Shown piece by piece: positions 53,009-64,000 of a DNA stretch of 64,000 nucleotides. Below the pieces are notes generated by a model. That model searched no databases. It was given only the letters and a program-made list of their open reading frames with translations, and was not told the origin of the DNA. The stretch's first letter is position 1; every line of letters starts with the position of its first letter. This DNA comes from Phascolomyces articulosus (taxonomy: Eukaryota; Mucoromycota; Mucoromycetes; Mucorales; Lichtheimiaceae). The stretch spans positions 1,488,001 through 1,552,000 of the forward strand of contig JAIXMP010000001.1 of the NCBI GenBank assembly GCA_025677815.1, in the 5' to 3' direction. A program made the translations under genes and the position numbers.

Positions 53009-54949
53009 TTATATCCCTCTTGTCTTGACGCTGTGTTGATTTTTATTAAGTCTTGGTCGACCTCTAGGTTTATGTTCCACATCTTTACATCCAGTTTTTC
53101 CGGTAGCTACACAACGGCGGCAAGGTCGCATATTATCACAACGTAAATGTGATCGCTTACAATGATTACATGCTTTATCGACATTTCTACCCTTTCTCAA
53201 ACTACTGGTGGGTTGACCTTTTTAAATGTTTGTAAAAAAAAATGAAGCATTTAGTAAAATCACAAGATATTGCATGGATAAAAAATATAAAAAAAACATC
53301 AACATACCATCACCACGATAGATATATTCATCATCTTCTTCTTCTAGATCGAAATCTTCATCCACTGTTGTACTTGTTGTTAAGGTGGGTTGCAAATGAA
53401 GACCATTATTATCTTCATCATCATCTGATAATTTTTGACGTGCCAAGAACGAGCTTATGCTCTCAGAGACTGGCATTGGAGAACGTGCATGGGTCGTTGA
53501 CTTTTTACTATTATTACGTTTTTGCTTTGGAAAAACATCCGAATTTTTTCTACCATTATTCATCTTTTTCCTCCGGGTTCGTTTCATCGCTGTTGTCGTT
53601 TTAGTATCATAGGTAGATTTCCACATGTCTTCTTTCCAATAATTGGATACTGCTGATGCTGCCGTCGTTGTTGCTGTTGCAATAGAGGATGAGCGTGTGG
53701 AGGACACTGTTTCACTATCCGAATCATTATTTTCAGGTGATGGGGGTGGCATAGAAGATGGATGGACTGAATGATGTATATGTTGATGGTTAAGGTGATG
53801 GTGATGTTGATGAGGGTGATGAAGAGAAGTGGATGATGATAAAGTAGGTTGTGTTGGTGGTGAAATTGTTGGAGGAGGTGCCAAATCAGCTAAAGAAGCT
53901 GGTACAGAAGCAAAACTTGTTAATTGTGCAAAACTATCTTCATTTCCGAGAAATTGTAAATTATTTGGTGTTGAATAGGAAAGATGTATGGATGCAGCAT
54001 GTTTTTGTGAATCTGCTTCTGCCACAAAAGAATTCACGTCCTAAAAAATCAAATTTATGCTATTTGTCAGATGCAATGTTTACTTTTTAGGTAGCCTTTT
54101 CCCCGCTTTTTACTATGCGTGGACGCGTTCACTTTTCCACTCCTTTTTTGTTTCCCACGCATATCTGTACATTAAGGAAAAAAAAAATAAACATACACTG
54201 AGGCTGACATATTCTCGAGTCATACCACTTAGTGAATCCGATTGAAATCCGTCATCCATACTACCACTACTCGTGGGTGGATCATTACAGAAATCACTTG
54301 CAAAATATGTTTCTGGTGGTTCACAAAACCATTCGTTGGTAGGTCTCATAGACACTGCTGCTGCAGCGGCTGCCGCCGCCACGGCTGAGGCTGATGTGGT
54401 CGATGCACTTGTATTATTATTACAACTAGTATTGCTATGCGTTGTAGTTGTGCTAGTGGTTTCAGAAGGTAGTAAAGTATTATTATTAGGACATAACAAT
54501 AAACTATTTGTATTCGGGTCCATTCCTGGCCAGCAACATGCAGCATCGTCTACAGTTGACATGACGGACATCATGGCGTTTGAATAGTCGACCGATGCGG
54601 ATGGTTCTTTAAGATATTGTAAATACGACGAAACCTGCGGAGACGATGACGAGGTTGGCATGCATAATTCATCAAAATTTGTCAGTGGATCATCATCTGG
54701 GGTATCGTTAGGAACCAAATCTGGTGTATAATCCAATAAAGGTTGTAATTTTGGATAAGTATCATTTAATAACAATCCTTGTGATTGCTGCTGTTGATGA
54801 TGAGGATGGTGGTGAGAAGGGTGTTGGTATTGATGTTGTTGTTGGTGTTGTTGTAGTGGTGCTTGTTGAAAGAAAGGTAGTTGGTGTTGTTTTTCATCTT
54901 GCCCAAAATTAAATGCGTCATCGCCATAAAACAAGTCGCAGCTATACAT
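53009..54949 (-). CDS. Zn2Cys6 transcription factor with C-terminal zinc cluster
   Basis: Fungal-type DNA-binding regulator. Three exons from the ATG at 54949: 54949-54197, 54040-53308 and 53217-53009, giving 564 residues. The binuclear cluster C-x2-C-x6-C-x5-C-x2-C-x7-C is near the C-terminus (KACNHCKRSHLRCDNMRPCR, then RCVATGKTGC), followed by an AT-hook-like KPRGRPRLNK. Most Gal4-type proteins carry this at the N-terminus. No fungal-specific middle homology domain is visible. The long N-terminal part is Gln/His/Ser/Thr/Pro-rich with acidic patches (DDDEDNNG, DLEEEDDEY), suggesting an activation region. A basic segment KRTRRKKMNNGRK may be a nuclear signal. An upstream ATG exon (55592-55568, MDAFTIER) has a good donor but does not join in phase, so the true start is uncertain. 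Confidence 0.82.
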
Positions 54950-57900
54950 TTGATCCAACAAAATGAAGAGGATAAATTATAAAAGAAGGGATAGGGAGGG
55001 TTTGTGTATAAATGTGTTTTATTGTTATTATAATTATTAGTAGTCTTAAAGAGGTATATTAAAAAGAAAAAGAAGAGTGGGGTAAATGTACGTTTGTTAT
55101 AAAAGGAAGGGAAAGGGGTCTAATTTCACAACAATGAGAAAACAAAGAATGAAAGAGCTAACAAGAGGAAGCAGGGAAAGAAAAAAGAAGAAGAAAAGAA
55201 AATAATTAGAAAAAAGAGAAAATGATTGTTTTATATACGAAAGAAAGGATATTATTTAGCATTCTTTATTATCGGTCAAAAAAGATAGACTAAATGTAGA
55301 TTTGTATTATATGAATGTGATTTACTTATTAGATAAAATGAATATCTTCTCTCGAATGAAAGACAGAATGATAGTGGATAGATAGATAGTTTGGTGGGGG
55401 GAGTTAAGTCAAGTTTGTATGTGTATGTGTGATATGATGATGTGTGGGGAAAAAAAAAAGATAAATAACAAGCAAACCAATTTTGTTGACGCCCTATTGA
55501 AAACAACACAACTGGCCTGATCGATATATATTGTATATATATTAACACAAAAAAAAAGAATGCATACCTCGTTCAATAGTAAATGCATCCATTATATTAT
55601 ATTTCTTTCAAGTTGCTCTCCCTACTGTCGATGTTGTGTTTTTTTTTACATTATTTAATATAATAAACAGACACTTGTAAAGTATATGTGTATGGATCTA
55701 GATGGCACATATGTATAAGACATGGATTTCTATCTATATATGACTAGAATAAATAAATAAATGTAAGAAGGGGAGTGAAAAAGAAGGTAATCTGGTTCAT
55801 TCAAAAGTAACATAAAATATCTAAATTTGTATATTTGTCATTAAAAAGAATTGTTTACGTAGTTTTACCTCCCTCAGAAATCACATCTTTTAGAAACCCC
55901 CCAAAAGAGCAAAAGAATTTCAAATGCAACTATAATAACATCAACATTCGTTTTCTTTTCATCTCATCGTTTTCGTGTATTCTCCTTATATCCTAATTTT
56001 TTTATGTTTTCATATTATTATCATGATTATAGAGATTATGGGGATGAGGATGATGGTCGATCAACATACTTTTATAAACATAGATGACTATATTTAAATG
56101 CAGACTCTGTTCTTTTTTTTTTTGCGGGCTTGTTACATGCCGACAATTTCTATAACACCATATCCTAAATGCTGCTTCATGCTTCGCACCTTTTTTTATC
56201 GTGCTCTTAAAAATTTTGAGAACGAAGCTGTTGTTTTTGTATAAATATATGTAATACTATGCACACCTGCGCACATATATTATTATAAACTGAATCCTGA
56301 TACTGGTTTGATATTTCGAAGAAACCATTGAATATATTATATCCAATTCCATCCAACTGTGTACTTTTCTGGATGAAAACTTCTCATAATAATAACCAAA
56401 CGTATATTTCCCACATCAAACCAAACAAAAAAAAAATCAGTTCAGTTAATTCAAATCATGGTTCAAATCCCTTATTTTTATACTGACTATTATTTATATA
56501 TAAATGAAATTATCGCATTTTATGATAAAGCAAGATAAAAATTTGGCTGCTTTTTTATTATTTATCAATTTTTTCTGATGATGATATCTAAATATGTTTA
56601 TATATGGAATAGTAATAACAATATAATAGAGAATCGATAATATTCTCATCCTAGGCACTTGTAAAATTATAACTTCTTGTTGTCAATATAATTAATTTGA
56701 TTTGGAAAACTACCAAACAAAATAATATGTGCAATAACAACAAATTATTATTACTATAGTATATTTTATATTATTGAAATCCAAAATGTTTTGTTTGGCC
56801 CGTGATGAGGTATGTAAATAGCAACGACAACAATAACAAGAAGAATAAGAAAGAAAACTAAGTTGGAGAGTGACGAAGAAGAAAGGGGGGGATGTAGAAA
56901 CATAAATTCTTCCCTGCCTAAAAAATAAACTCTTCCATTTTGCGTTCTATCCTTACTTTTGGTTCATAGAAGTTTTGTCGTTCGTTTATAATAATATTTT
57001 AATCATAGACTATCTATGGTGCCATCATCTTAGTATTGCTATAATAATTTACATGATGTACAATAGCACCATTGTTTTATTATGTAATGGAACACTTTAT
57101 ATATATATATATATATATGTTAATAGGTACTTGTAGATCTCTTTTCTATATATATACTTTACCTTTTTTTTCTTCTTCAACGATTATATAAAATACTCCA
57201 TGTAGGTTATAGAAGATTTCATATTATATAGGCAGTAATTGATGATTAGCACTATTATCATCTCATATTCGATATGATGAATAATGTTTTTATTTATTTA
57301 TTATAATATAAAAAGGAGATACTTTGTTATATATTCTATTCTATGTCATCTTCCTATAGATCTAAATTTTGTGTTGTGCTTAGTAAAGAAAATTATTAGT
57401 AGTATAACAACCAGTCAAGCAACAAACATATTTTTTTGTTGCTATATATATAATTGAAGAATGATATTTATTTATTTTAGATGGAAGGTAGTCTATTGTT
57501 CTCAAACAGTGCTCTTATAGACTTACACTATTTGTCGTGTAATAAACATATACATACGTACGTTTGTAAATAATAAGATTCAAAAATATGGATAATAAAT
57601 ATAATAATAAAATTGAAATAATTTATTGCTTTTTTTTGTTTGCTGTGGTTGCTAATAGCCCTTCTTTATTCATTCATTGTTTTATGTGATAGATATTTTG
57701 TTGAGATAGTACACGGTTGAATTGGTAGCGATGTAACCTTTTTTATTATTCTTGGATGAAAATATGATACAGGAAACTTTTTTTAGAAAAGAAAAAGTTA
57801 TTGGTCAAATTCATTGTTGTCTTTTTTCATCTAAATATTAGCAAGTGAAAGACTAGTATGGGTTACCTGTCCGAACTTGGCTATATAAATCAATTTGTTA

Positions 57901-58469
57901 AATATTATTCTGGAAACGTATTATAATCTTTGCATATATGTCTACAGGCGCAGGTCAATTTAGTCTTCCACAATAATAAATATATAAATTTTAACTTGGT
58001 ATAATCTTTGTTATAAGTTATATAGTATAAAAAATCTGCAATTCTTTAAACTGTGCATACATAATAAAAGAATCACAGGAGAATTTATGATAATCCGCTG
58101 CATAAATTATATAAAAAACGAAAGCGGCCTGACTGCTTGTAATTACCCCATAAAAAACTGTTAGTCTATACACATCCTCTTATATTCGATCCTTGTTCAT
58201 CATAAAAAATAAGAAACGAGTTTGATGTGGCTCCTATTATTCCATGTTAATTAAAGTGTTTTTTTTTCATAATAATTCATATCCATCGTTAATCAAGAAG
58301 AAAAAATGGCCGTGCTCGCCATGTATGTTGGGAGGAGAACTGATTGGCTAAGCTTACAAGTGGGCATTTCCACAAATTTGACTTTTTCACCCAACCAATC
58401 TTTTTAGACTGTCGTAACTGGTTTTACTTGATCCCTCTTTTTTTTTTTTTGAAAAAACTCTCATTTGTA
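54950..58469. other. 3.5 kb intergenic region, divergent promoters
   Basis: It separates the minus-strand Zn2Cys6 gene from the plus-strand RBM gene. It contains AT-rich DNA, a (TA)n run near 57101, and no recognised gene. A short ATG-led stretch at 55568-55592 with a donor could be a 5' exon of the Zn2Cys6 gene. CCAAT-type boxes occur near 58344 (reverse) and 58393, within 130 bases of the RBM start. Confidence 0.4.
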
Positions 58470-61400
58470 ATGACAAGTACTTTACAGGGCACAGCACTTG
58501 AAACTTATCTTATTCGTGAGGTTCAAACATTGTATGCATTGACATGAAGACAAACGATCTTTTTTTCTTTTATTTTGACCATATAATTTATTAATAAAAA
58601 AAAAACTTCATTCCTATAGATGCGACGCTGATCCAGACCTTGTAGCGCAATACATTTCCGCTTTGATAGCTTCTGGTGATCCACCTAATGTATTACGAGA
58701 ATCACTTGACGAAAAATTAAGAGAGTTTTTTGGTGATCGTAAGTCTATTACTATTATTATTTGACAATGTTTATTCATGTGTGTGAGGGAGATTTGAATG
58801 AAAATATTTTTTTTATTGTCAAAATGGTAACAATGAGAATTAACTTGAAAAAAAAATATTTTTTTCTTTAGAAACTGGTCCATTTATTGACAGATTGTTT
58901 AAAGAATTGGGATACGACACCAATGACAAGCCAGCACCTCCAACGACAGAACGTAGTCGTAGATTAAGCGATTATTCTGATGATGAAGATGACGGTGATC
59001 GTAATTTCAAGCATAGACGACCTCGATCAGAAGCACGCGACGAGGGTCGATATTCGCGTTCTTCAACAACAACAACATCGGATGATAGACATCATTATAA
59101 ACGCCATGTACCACACGATCATTATAGACATTCACGTAATAATAACGATGGGTATCGTACTGGTGCCAATTCAATTCCTCGTGGACCAGCTGCTATGGAT
59201 GATCATAGACAATCACCATCATCACAACAACAAGATCAATATCGAGGTCCTGGATCTGGAAGCCGACCTGGATACCGAAATAATATGGGAGGTCGACCTA
59301 CACGCCCTCTTTGTCGAGATTACAATGGTAAAATTTGATTGATTGACTTTTTTTTTAAAAAAAAAAATGAACAACGAAAATAGAGTTTATAATGCATGCC
59401 AAAAAAAATACCAGACAATTCCATTTTGGATGAATTAGCCCCATGAATACCAACTTATGTTTCTTATATATTCAATTAGAAAAGGGATTTTGTATGCGAG
59501 GCGACATGTGTCCTTATGATCATGGAGCAGATAGGATTGTTGTGGATGATGGATCATTTAATACACCTACCTTTCCAAATGTCTCTGGACAAATGGGTCC
59601 ATCTATGAATCAGCAACAACAAGCACCTCCACCTCCACCTTTCTTTGGAATGCCTGGAAACTTTGGTAAGTCGACTAGGAAAAAATGGATTGAAAGGACA
59701 GAGAAAAAAAGCAGATTGGGGGCATGTTTATGCATAATTTTTGTTTCCTGGGTGATTTTCAAAAATTCAAAAAAAACAGAAATTAACACTCCTCACCTAA
59801 AAAAAACCATTTATATAGATGCATATGACCCCGAAAGAGCTACATTGATGCCAAATAGTAGTAGCATGGCATCATTTCCAACAGATATGCCAGGCATGAT
59901 GATGCCAACTGCTGAAGGCATGGGTGCTGGTAATCCAAATCGAATGTTTGCAACACCTCGTGGTGGTGCGAACTTAATGGGAGGAATGCGAGGTGGAAGA
60001 GGTGGAAGTCGAGGAGGGCGAGGACGTGGCGGTGGTCCCAGTAGTAATAGTGGGGCAGCACAACATGCAAAACGACAATATACCACATTAGTCGTGGAGA
60101 ACATACCCACGGAATTCTGTGAAATCTCCAAAGTCAATGACTTTTTCAAAAAGTTTGGTTTATTAACCAATATCAGTGTTCAAAGCCATTTACACAAAGC
60201 CATTTTACAATTTGCCACCAATGTAGAAGCCAGTGCTGCTTACAACTCGCCCGATCCTATCTTTGATAATCGATTCGTCAAAGTCTATTGGTACAAGGAA
60301 AGTGATCAACCAGAGAATAAGAATACAGCTAGTAGCGGTACTGCGAATAGTAGTGGAGACCCATCTAAATCAGCCGATCCTACTGCAACAACAACACCCA
60401 TGAAACGTCAAAGTGAACCTGATCCAGAAGAAGTCGCTGCGCGTGCTGCTGAATTTGCTAAACTCAAGGAAGAAAAACAAAAGAAACATCAAGAACGGAT
60501 GAAGGCGATTCTGGATGTACAAAAACAAAAGGAACAATTACTGCAAAAACAAATCGAAGAACAAAAACGATTAATGGATAAATTATCGAATACCAAGGAT
60601 ATGACCAAGGCGGAAAAAGAGGAATTGTTGAAATCATTAAAGAAGATTGCAAGTGATATTGATATTTCCAAATCATCGAAGCCGCCAGTATCTTCTGCAC
60701 CTGCTCCACCTATGTCTCAACCATCTGCCACTACAACAGCTCCTACGAGTGCTAATGCTACTACCCCCACAACAACAGAGCCAACATCCTCTTCAGTGGG
60801 TGGTGATGGCGAAGCAGCCACAAGTTCAGAAGAACTTGCAGCCAAGTTGGCAAAATTAGAAGCAGAGGTAAGTATATATAGAGAGAAAGAGAGGGCGTGT
60901 GTGGTAAATGCTGAATTTATTTGAAGGTCAAAATTTATATATCTAACTATTTTTATTATCATCAGGCCGCTTCTCTTGGCATTACCCCACAAAGTTATGG
61001 TGGAGGATATCGCGGTGGTCGTGGTGGTGGATACTATGGTCGTGGACGAGGTTGGCCACGCGTGCGTGGTGGTATGGCACCACGTTATAGTTTAGATAAT
61101 CGACCCACAAAAATATATATTAAGGAAGTTCCAGAAGATGCTAAAGATGAAATGCGAAAGCATTTTGAGGTAAAGCTTGTTGGAACAAAAAATCGAAAGG
61201 ATAATATTTTTAATGTTAACCCTTATTATTATTATTATCTTATTAGCAATTTGGTCAAGTAACCAGTGTTGAAAGCCATGAAAATGGTATTATTGTAGAC
61301 TATAGCCAACGTTTCGAGGCAGAAAAGGTAAAAAAAAAAAAAATGAATACTTGGGAGAGACAATTTCAATGGATCATTTTTAAAGAAAAAAGACTTACTT

Positions 61401-61606
61401 TTGATATATATAATATGATATTTTAGGCCATGGTAGGTGGAACGGAAACACCTCGTGGAAAACTTGAATTTTCATGGTATACTGGACCCATGCCATCGAA
61501 CGGATCTTCTCAACAAACCTCAACAGCACCTACCGCTCCAACGACCACTACTGCTGCTGCTGCTGCAACATCAAGTGAAGAAACGCCCAATGGTAGTGAA
61601 GCATAA
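58470..61606 (+). CDS. RBM26/RBM27-like CCCH and RRM RNA-binding protein
   Basis: Nuclear RNA-binding protein. Animal RBM26/27 and S. pombe Rmn1 work with the MTR4-based nuclear RNA-decay machinery (PAXT/MTREC). Eight exons give 778 residues: 58470-58531, 58620-58738, 58872-59327, 59480-59665, 59819-60867, 60966-61169, 61247-61327 and 61427-61606. A PWI-like N-terminus (DPDLVAQYISALIASG...LREFFGD, about 20-60) is followed by an Arg/Asp/Ser-rich segment and a CCCH finger C-x8-C-x5-C-x3-H (CRDYNEKGFCMRGDMCPYDH, about 208-228). Then come an RG-rich stretch, RRM1 (about 359-437, TTLVVENIPTEFC...FVKVYWYK), a long charged coiled coil (about 478-555), a second RG-rich stretch, and RRM2 (TKIYIKEVPEDA...KLEFSWY). 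The CCCH motif is split by an intron. The order matches RBM26/27. Confidence 0.93.
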
Positions 61607-62063
61607 AATTATTTCTTGTACATAGTTGAACAAAAAAACAAAAAGGAATTACATTCTCTCTCTAAAAGAAGAAAAAAAAAGATGGAAGAAATTTGGTTAT
61701 TATATTTTTAGTTTGTCATATACATGTCCTTTTTTATTTCTAATATAAAATTATAGTATTTTTTTTTATCTCCCTACGTTCGTTTTACTTTCTCTCATTA
61801 TTAAATATCATTCCTGTTATGAATATTTTATATTTTGTGTTATTGGTGTGCAAAGGGGAAAAAAAGATGTTTTTTTATTATTGCAATATGTGAGATGTGT
61901 GTAGCTATGTTTGTTTAATACTTAGAGTACCAAGACACAATACTGCAAAGAAAAGGGGGATTGTTATCAAAAGGGTGTATAATAGCGGATGATGTGGCTT
62001 CCCACAGTACTAAGTTAAACTATATAATCATAGGTAATGTTTTTATAAACCACCTACATAGTA
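61607..62063. other. convergent 3' region downstream of the RBM gene
   Basis: 457 bases of AT-rich DNA with no coding signal; it includes the RBM 3' UTR. Confidence 0.4.
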
Positions 62064-63019
62064 CTAAAGATAAATATGATATAATGTAAAGTTGATCATG
62101 ACCAATGTTGTTAAAGCACAACCTGCCTTGGTAATTTTATGAATAGCTGTTGTTGTTTGGTCATAGTATTCATCACCCATATTCTTGTTATTGCTCAACA
62201 CCGAAATTATGGCACACACCATAAAACTATGTTATTATATATATATATGACATTTTAGTTATACGATTGATAAAGAAAAAAAGTAGCATTCATCCCTATG
62301 TATTTATCATAATGATAAATATCATTGCACAACATTCAGTGCTATACGTACACCCACGAAAAAATGATTGTCGTCACGCTTTCTTTTCCAGGAATACGAA
62401 GGGCCAAAGGAATAGAAAGCATTAGTGTAAAATCTCGCAACAAATCTTGTGAGTTCTTGAGATGCTATATATAATCATTGAACACAAGTATTAAAAAAAT
62501 GTACGAGCAGCCATATATTTAATTATAAACATCATCATCACCATCCATCATCTATGTAAGACATGTATATACTGTTACCTTGAAAAGAGTACTAACAACT
62601 GCTGTAGTTGGAGAAACAGCTGCAGGAGTAGAAGTACTGTTATTGCCATATTGTTCAGCTGTCGATGGGGTGGAAGAAGGTACATCGTGTTGTTAATGTT
62701 CAATAGTATCATTCATATTGCTATCATTGGGTTCTTCCTTGTCGTTCATATTAAAAGTTGATGCAAAAAAAGGTGATTCTTCTTTGGTTGGGTCTTTATG
62801 TTCTCCATCTTGTCATGCATGAATTTGGTTAACTTGAACATTTGGTTGTTGATGAGAGGGAGGATGGGGTCGTCGTTGTTGACGTTCAGGTTCAAGTGTA
62901 TTGAGAATCCATACAGCACTCCAAACAAAACCCGAAAGAGTGACTACAAACCAAGAGGATGTATTAGCCGTATCATCAGCAGGTAAAAATACATTGGAGT
63001 ACATGGTAGTCATTGTCAT
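62064..63019 (-). pseudogene. membrane-protein gene broken by two in-frame stop codons
   Basis: Three exons with good splice sites and all phase-0 introns: 63019-62579 (441 nt), 62464-62354 (111 nt) and 62183-62064 (120 nt). The joined frame has 223 codons but contains TGA at 62815-62813 (codon 69) and TAA at 62695-62693 (codon 109). The frame remains protein-like after each stop, with hydrophilic Asp/Glu/Asn then Ser/Thr segments. A membrane segment SSWFVVTLSGFVWSAVWIL lies at about residues 21-39, and hydrophobic segments LMLSIPLALRI and LTTLVMINFTL lie later. No GT donor occurs between the two stops, and I found no in-phase intron that removes them. Family unknown. It could be a recent pseudogene, a 68-residue protein, or affected by sequence error. 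Confidence 0.55.
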
Positions 63020-63413
63020 CTTTTAAATGAATAAGAAAAAAATTGTCTTGTAGGTTGGAAAGAAAGGAAAGAAATATTAAAAAAATGTGATTGATTGTGT
63101 GCATTTATATCACTCAATAAGCATTGTTGTTTTTTCATTACATGGATTTTACAACATTTCTCCTCTCCACACTTTTATCTATCATTTAGTGTCGCGGCCA
63201 ATTTTATCCCAGAAAAATCACTAACAATCCGTCCCTCTCCAATGATCAATATAAATAGATGGTTAAATGATAATTAAAAAAAAAAAGAATATATTTACAA
63301 AGCAAATGTTGTACCTCTAAAAAATGTAATATAAGTGATTGATAGGTTGATTGTATTTATATATATGAAAGTGGATGGTGGTTGTGAGAGGAGGGGAAAA
63401 AAGAGATGTTTTT
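63020..63413. other. intergenic spacer between the broken membrane gene and mL49
   Basis: About 390 bases of AT-rich DNA. The plus-strand ORF at 63095-63277 has no family signal. It probably holds the upstream region of the membrane gene and the mL49 3' UTR. Confidence 0.4.
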
Positions 63414-63731
63414 TTAGAAACCCTTTTCAACGAGCCATTGCTTAATTTCATTCATATGAATGCCCTTCAAAATAACTTGATTATTGATAGGATTGACGCG
63501 TGCAAAATTTTTAGGTGCATCAGGGAACATTGTCAATACTTCATTCTTTAAAGCTTCGGCATCTCCTTCAATACGACGAATAATAGTCAATTGTTGGGTT
63601 CCTCCATTCTTGAAATCAGTATATACAGGTAAACCTTTATTGGCCGTTCGTGAAATAAAATATGGAAGCTGTTGTTGTTGAGTGGTATATGAACGTTTGG
63701 CAATGTGTTGTTGGATCAATGTTCGAAACAT
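63414..63731 (-). CDS. IMG2: mitochondrial ribosomal protein mL49 (Img2 family)
   Basis: Large-subunit mitochondrial ribosomal protein, single exon of 105 residues. The basic N-terminus MFRTLIQQHIAKRSYTT is a typical presequence. The Img2/MRPL49 core follows: LPYFISRTANKGLPVYTDFK, TIIRRIEGD, LKNEV and NNQVILKGIHMNEIKQWL at the C-terminus. The length and layout match fungal Img2 proteins. The ATG at 63731 is the only reasonable start. Confidence 0.93.
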   Translation of the reverse strand: MFRTLIQQHIAKRSYTTQQQQLPYFISRTANKGLPVYTDFKNGGTQQLTIIRRIEGDAEALKNEVLTMFPDAPKNFARVNPINNQVILKGIHMNEIKQWLVEKGF

Positions 63732-63884
63732 TTTTTATATAGATCTAGTTTAGGAAAATGGTATTTCAATTAATTCAAATGATTTTTTTTTTGCTTGTTC
63801 TATCCAGTTTATATTGTATATAATTACAGTATAAATAAAATGGGACTTATATTATTTTTACCTCCTGTTGAGTAATGTCAAAAA

Positions 63885-64000
63885 AATATATGTTTACCTC
63901 TTCAAAAAGTTACCAAAGGGAGTTTTTTTTTTTGAACAGCAGCAACCGGCGGAGAAGGCGAGTCACGCTTGGCAAGTGCTTCAAGTTGATTTTGTAGAAA
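63885..64000 (-). CDS. partial exon of a gene running off the right edge
   Basis: On the minus strand the frame from the window edge reads LQNQLEALAKRDSPSPPVAA followed by a poly(Lys) stretch and either a stop or a GTAACT/GTAAAC donor. The sequence is GC-richer than its surroundings and protein-like. Family not recognisable; continuation lies outside the window. Confidence 0.35.

Noticed and set aside
56455..56480. GGTTCAAATCCC resembling a tRNA T-loop
   Set aside because: Upstream 60 bases lack acceptor-stem complement and box A.

Overview
The window looks like nuclear DNA of an early-diverging fungus, most likely Mucoromycota (Mucorales-like). The grounds are AT-rich DNA, many short GT-AG introns (about 50-130 nt), Asn/Gln/His/Ser homopolymer tracts in transcription factors, a fungal Zn2Cys6 factor and a Dal5-type transporter, and genes typical of early-diverging fungi such as SAMHD1-like and RBM26/27-like genes. 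The phylum is an inference; no rRNA is present to confirm it. I rebuilt exon structures by hand from splice consensus, reading phase and recalled family sequences. For all the rebuilt multi-exon genes of known family the exon lengths sum to a multiple of three.

Layout, left to right. A possible 3' gene end lies at 2-136. An ARL1-like GTPase is on the minus strand (2386-3571). Next come a C2H2 zinc-finger regulator (6271-7704, minus), a SPOUT1-like RNA methyltransferase (8370-10352, minus) and an uncharacterised coiled-coil gene (11859-12582, minus). A long imperfect inverted repeat lies beside the last gene (12736-13161). Calmodulin (15212-16440, plus) converges on VPS35 (16768-20642, minus). 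A mitochondrial PPR protein (23093-24424, plus) and a GATA factor (27231-29273, minus) are each flanked by kilobases of AT-rich non-coding DNA. From 29.3 to 36.0 kb the window is gene-poor, with only a small secreted-peptide ORF and a possible glycosidase relic.

The right half is denser. It holds a serine carboxypeptidase (36010-38330), a SAMHD1-like HD phosphohydrolase (38555-41253), a Dal5-like MFS permease (43585-46203), a non-autonomous pogo/Tigger transposon copy (46628-47207), a BAR-PH-ArfGAP-ankyrin protein (48601-52475), a Zn2Cys6 factor with its zinc cluster at the C-terminus (53009-54949, minus), and an RBM26/27-like RNA-binding protein (58470-61606). Next is a three-exon membrane-protein gene with two in-frame stops (62064-63019, minus), then mitochondrial ribosomal protein mL49 (63414-63731, minus), then a partial exon at the right edge.

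There is no operon-like organisation. A loose membrane-traffic theme is visible (ARL1, the ArfGAP protein, the retromer subunit VPS35, a vacuolar-type carboxypeptidase), but nothing in the sequence shows co-regulation. The least ordinary items are the internally deleted pogo element carrying a broken CENP-B-type DNA-binding domain, the CAAATG-rich inverted repeat, the membrane gene with two nonsense codons, and the start-codon micro-exons of ARL1 and calmodulin. I saw no rRNA, tRNA or CRISPR array.
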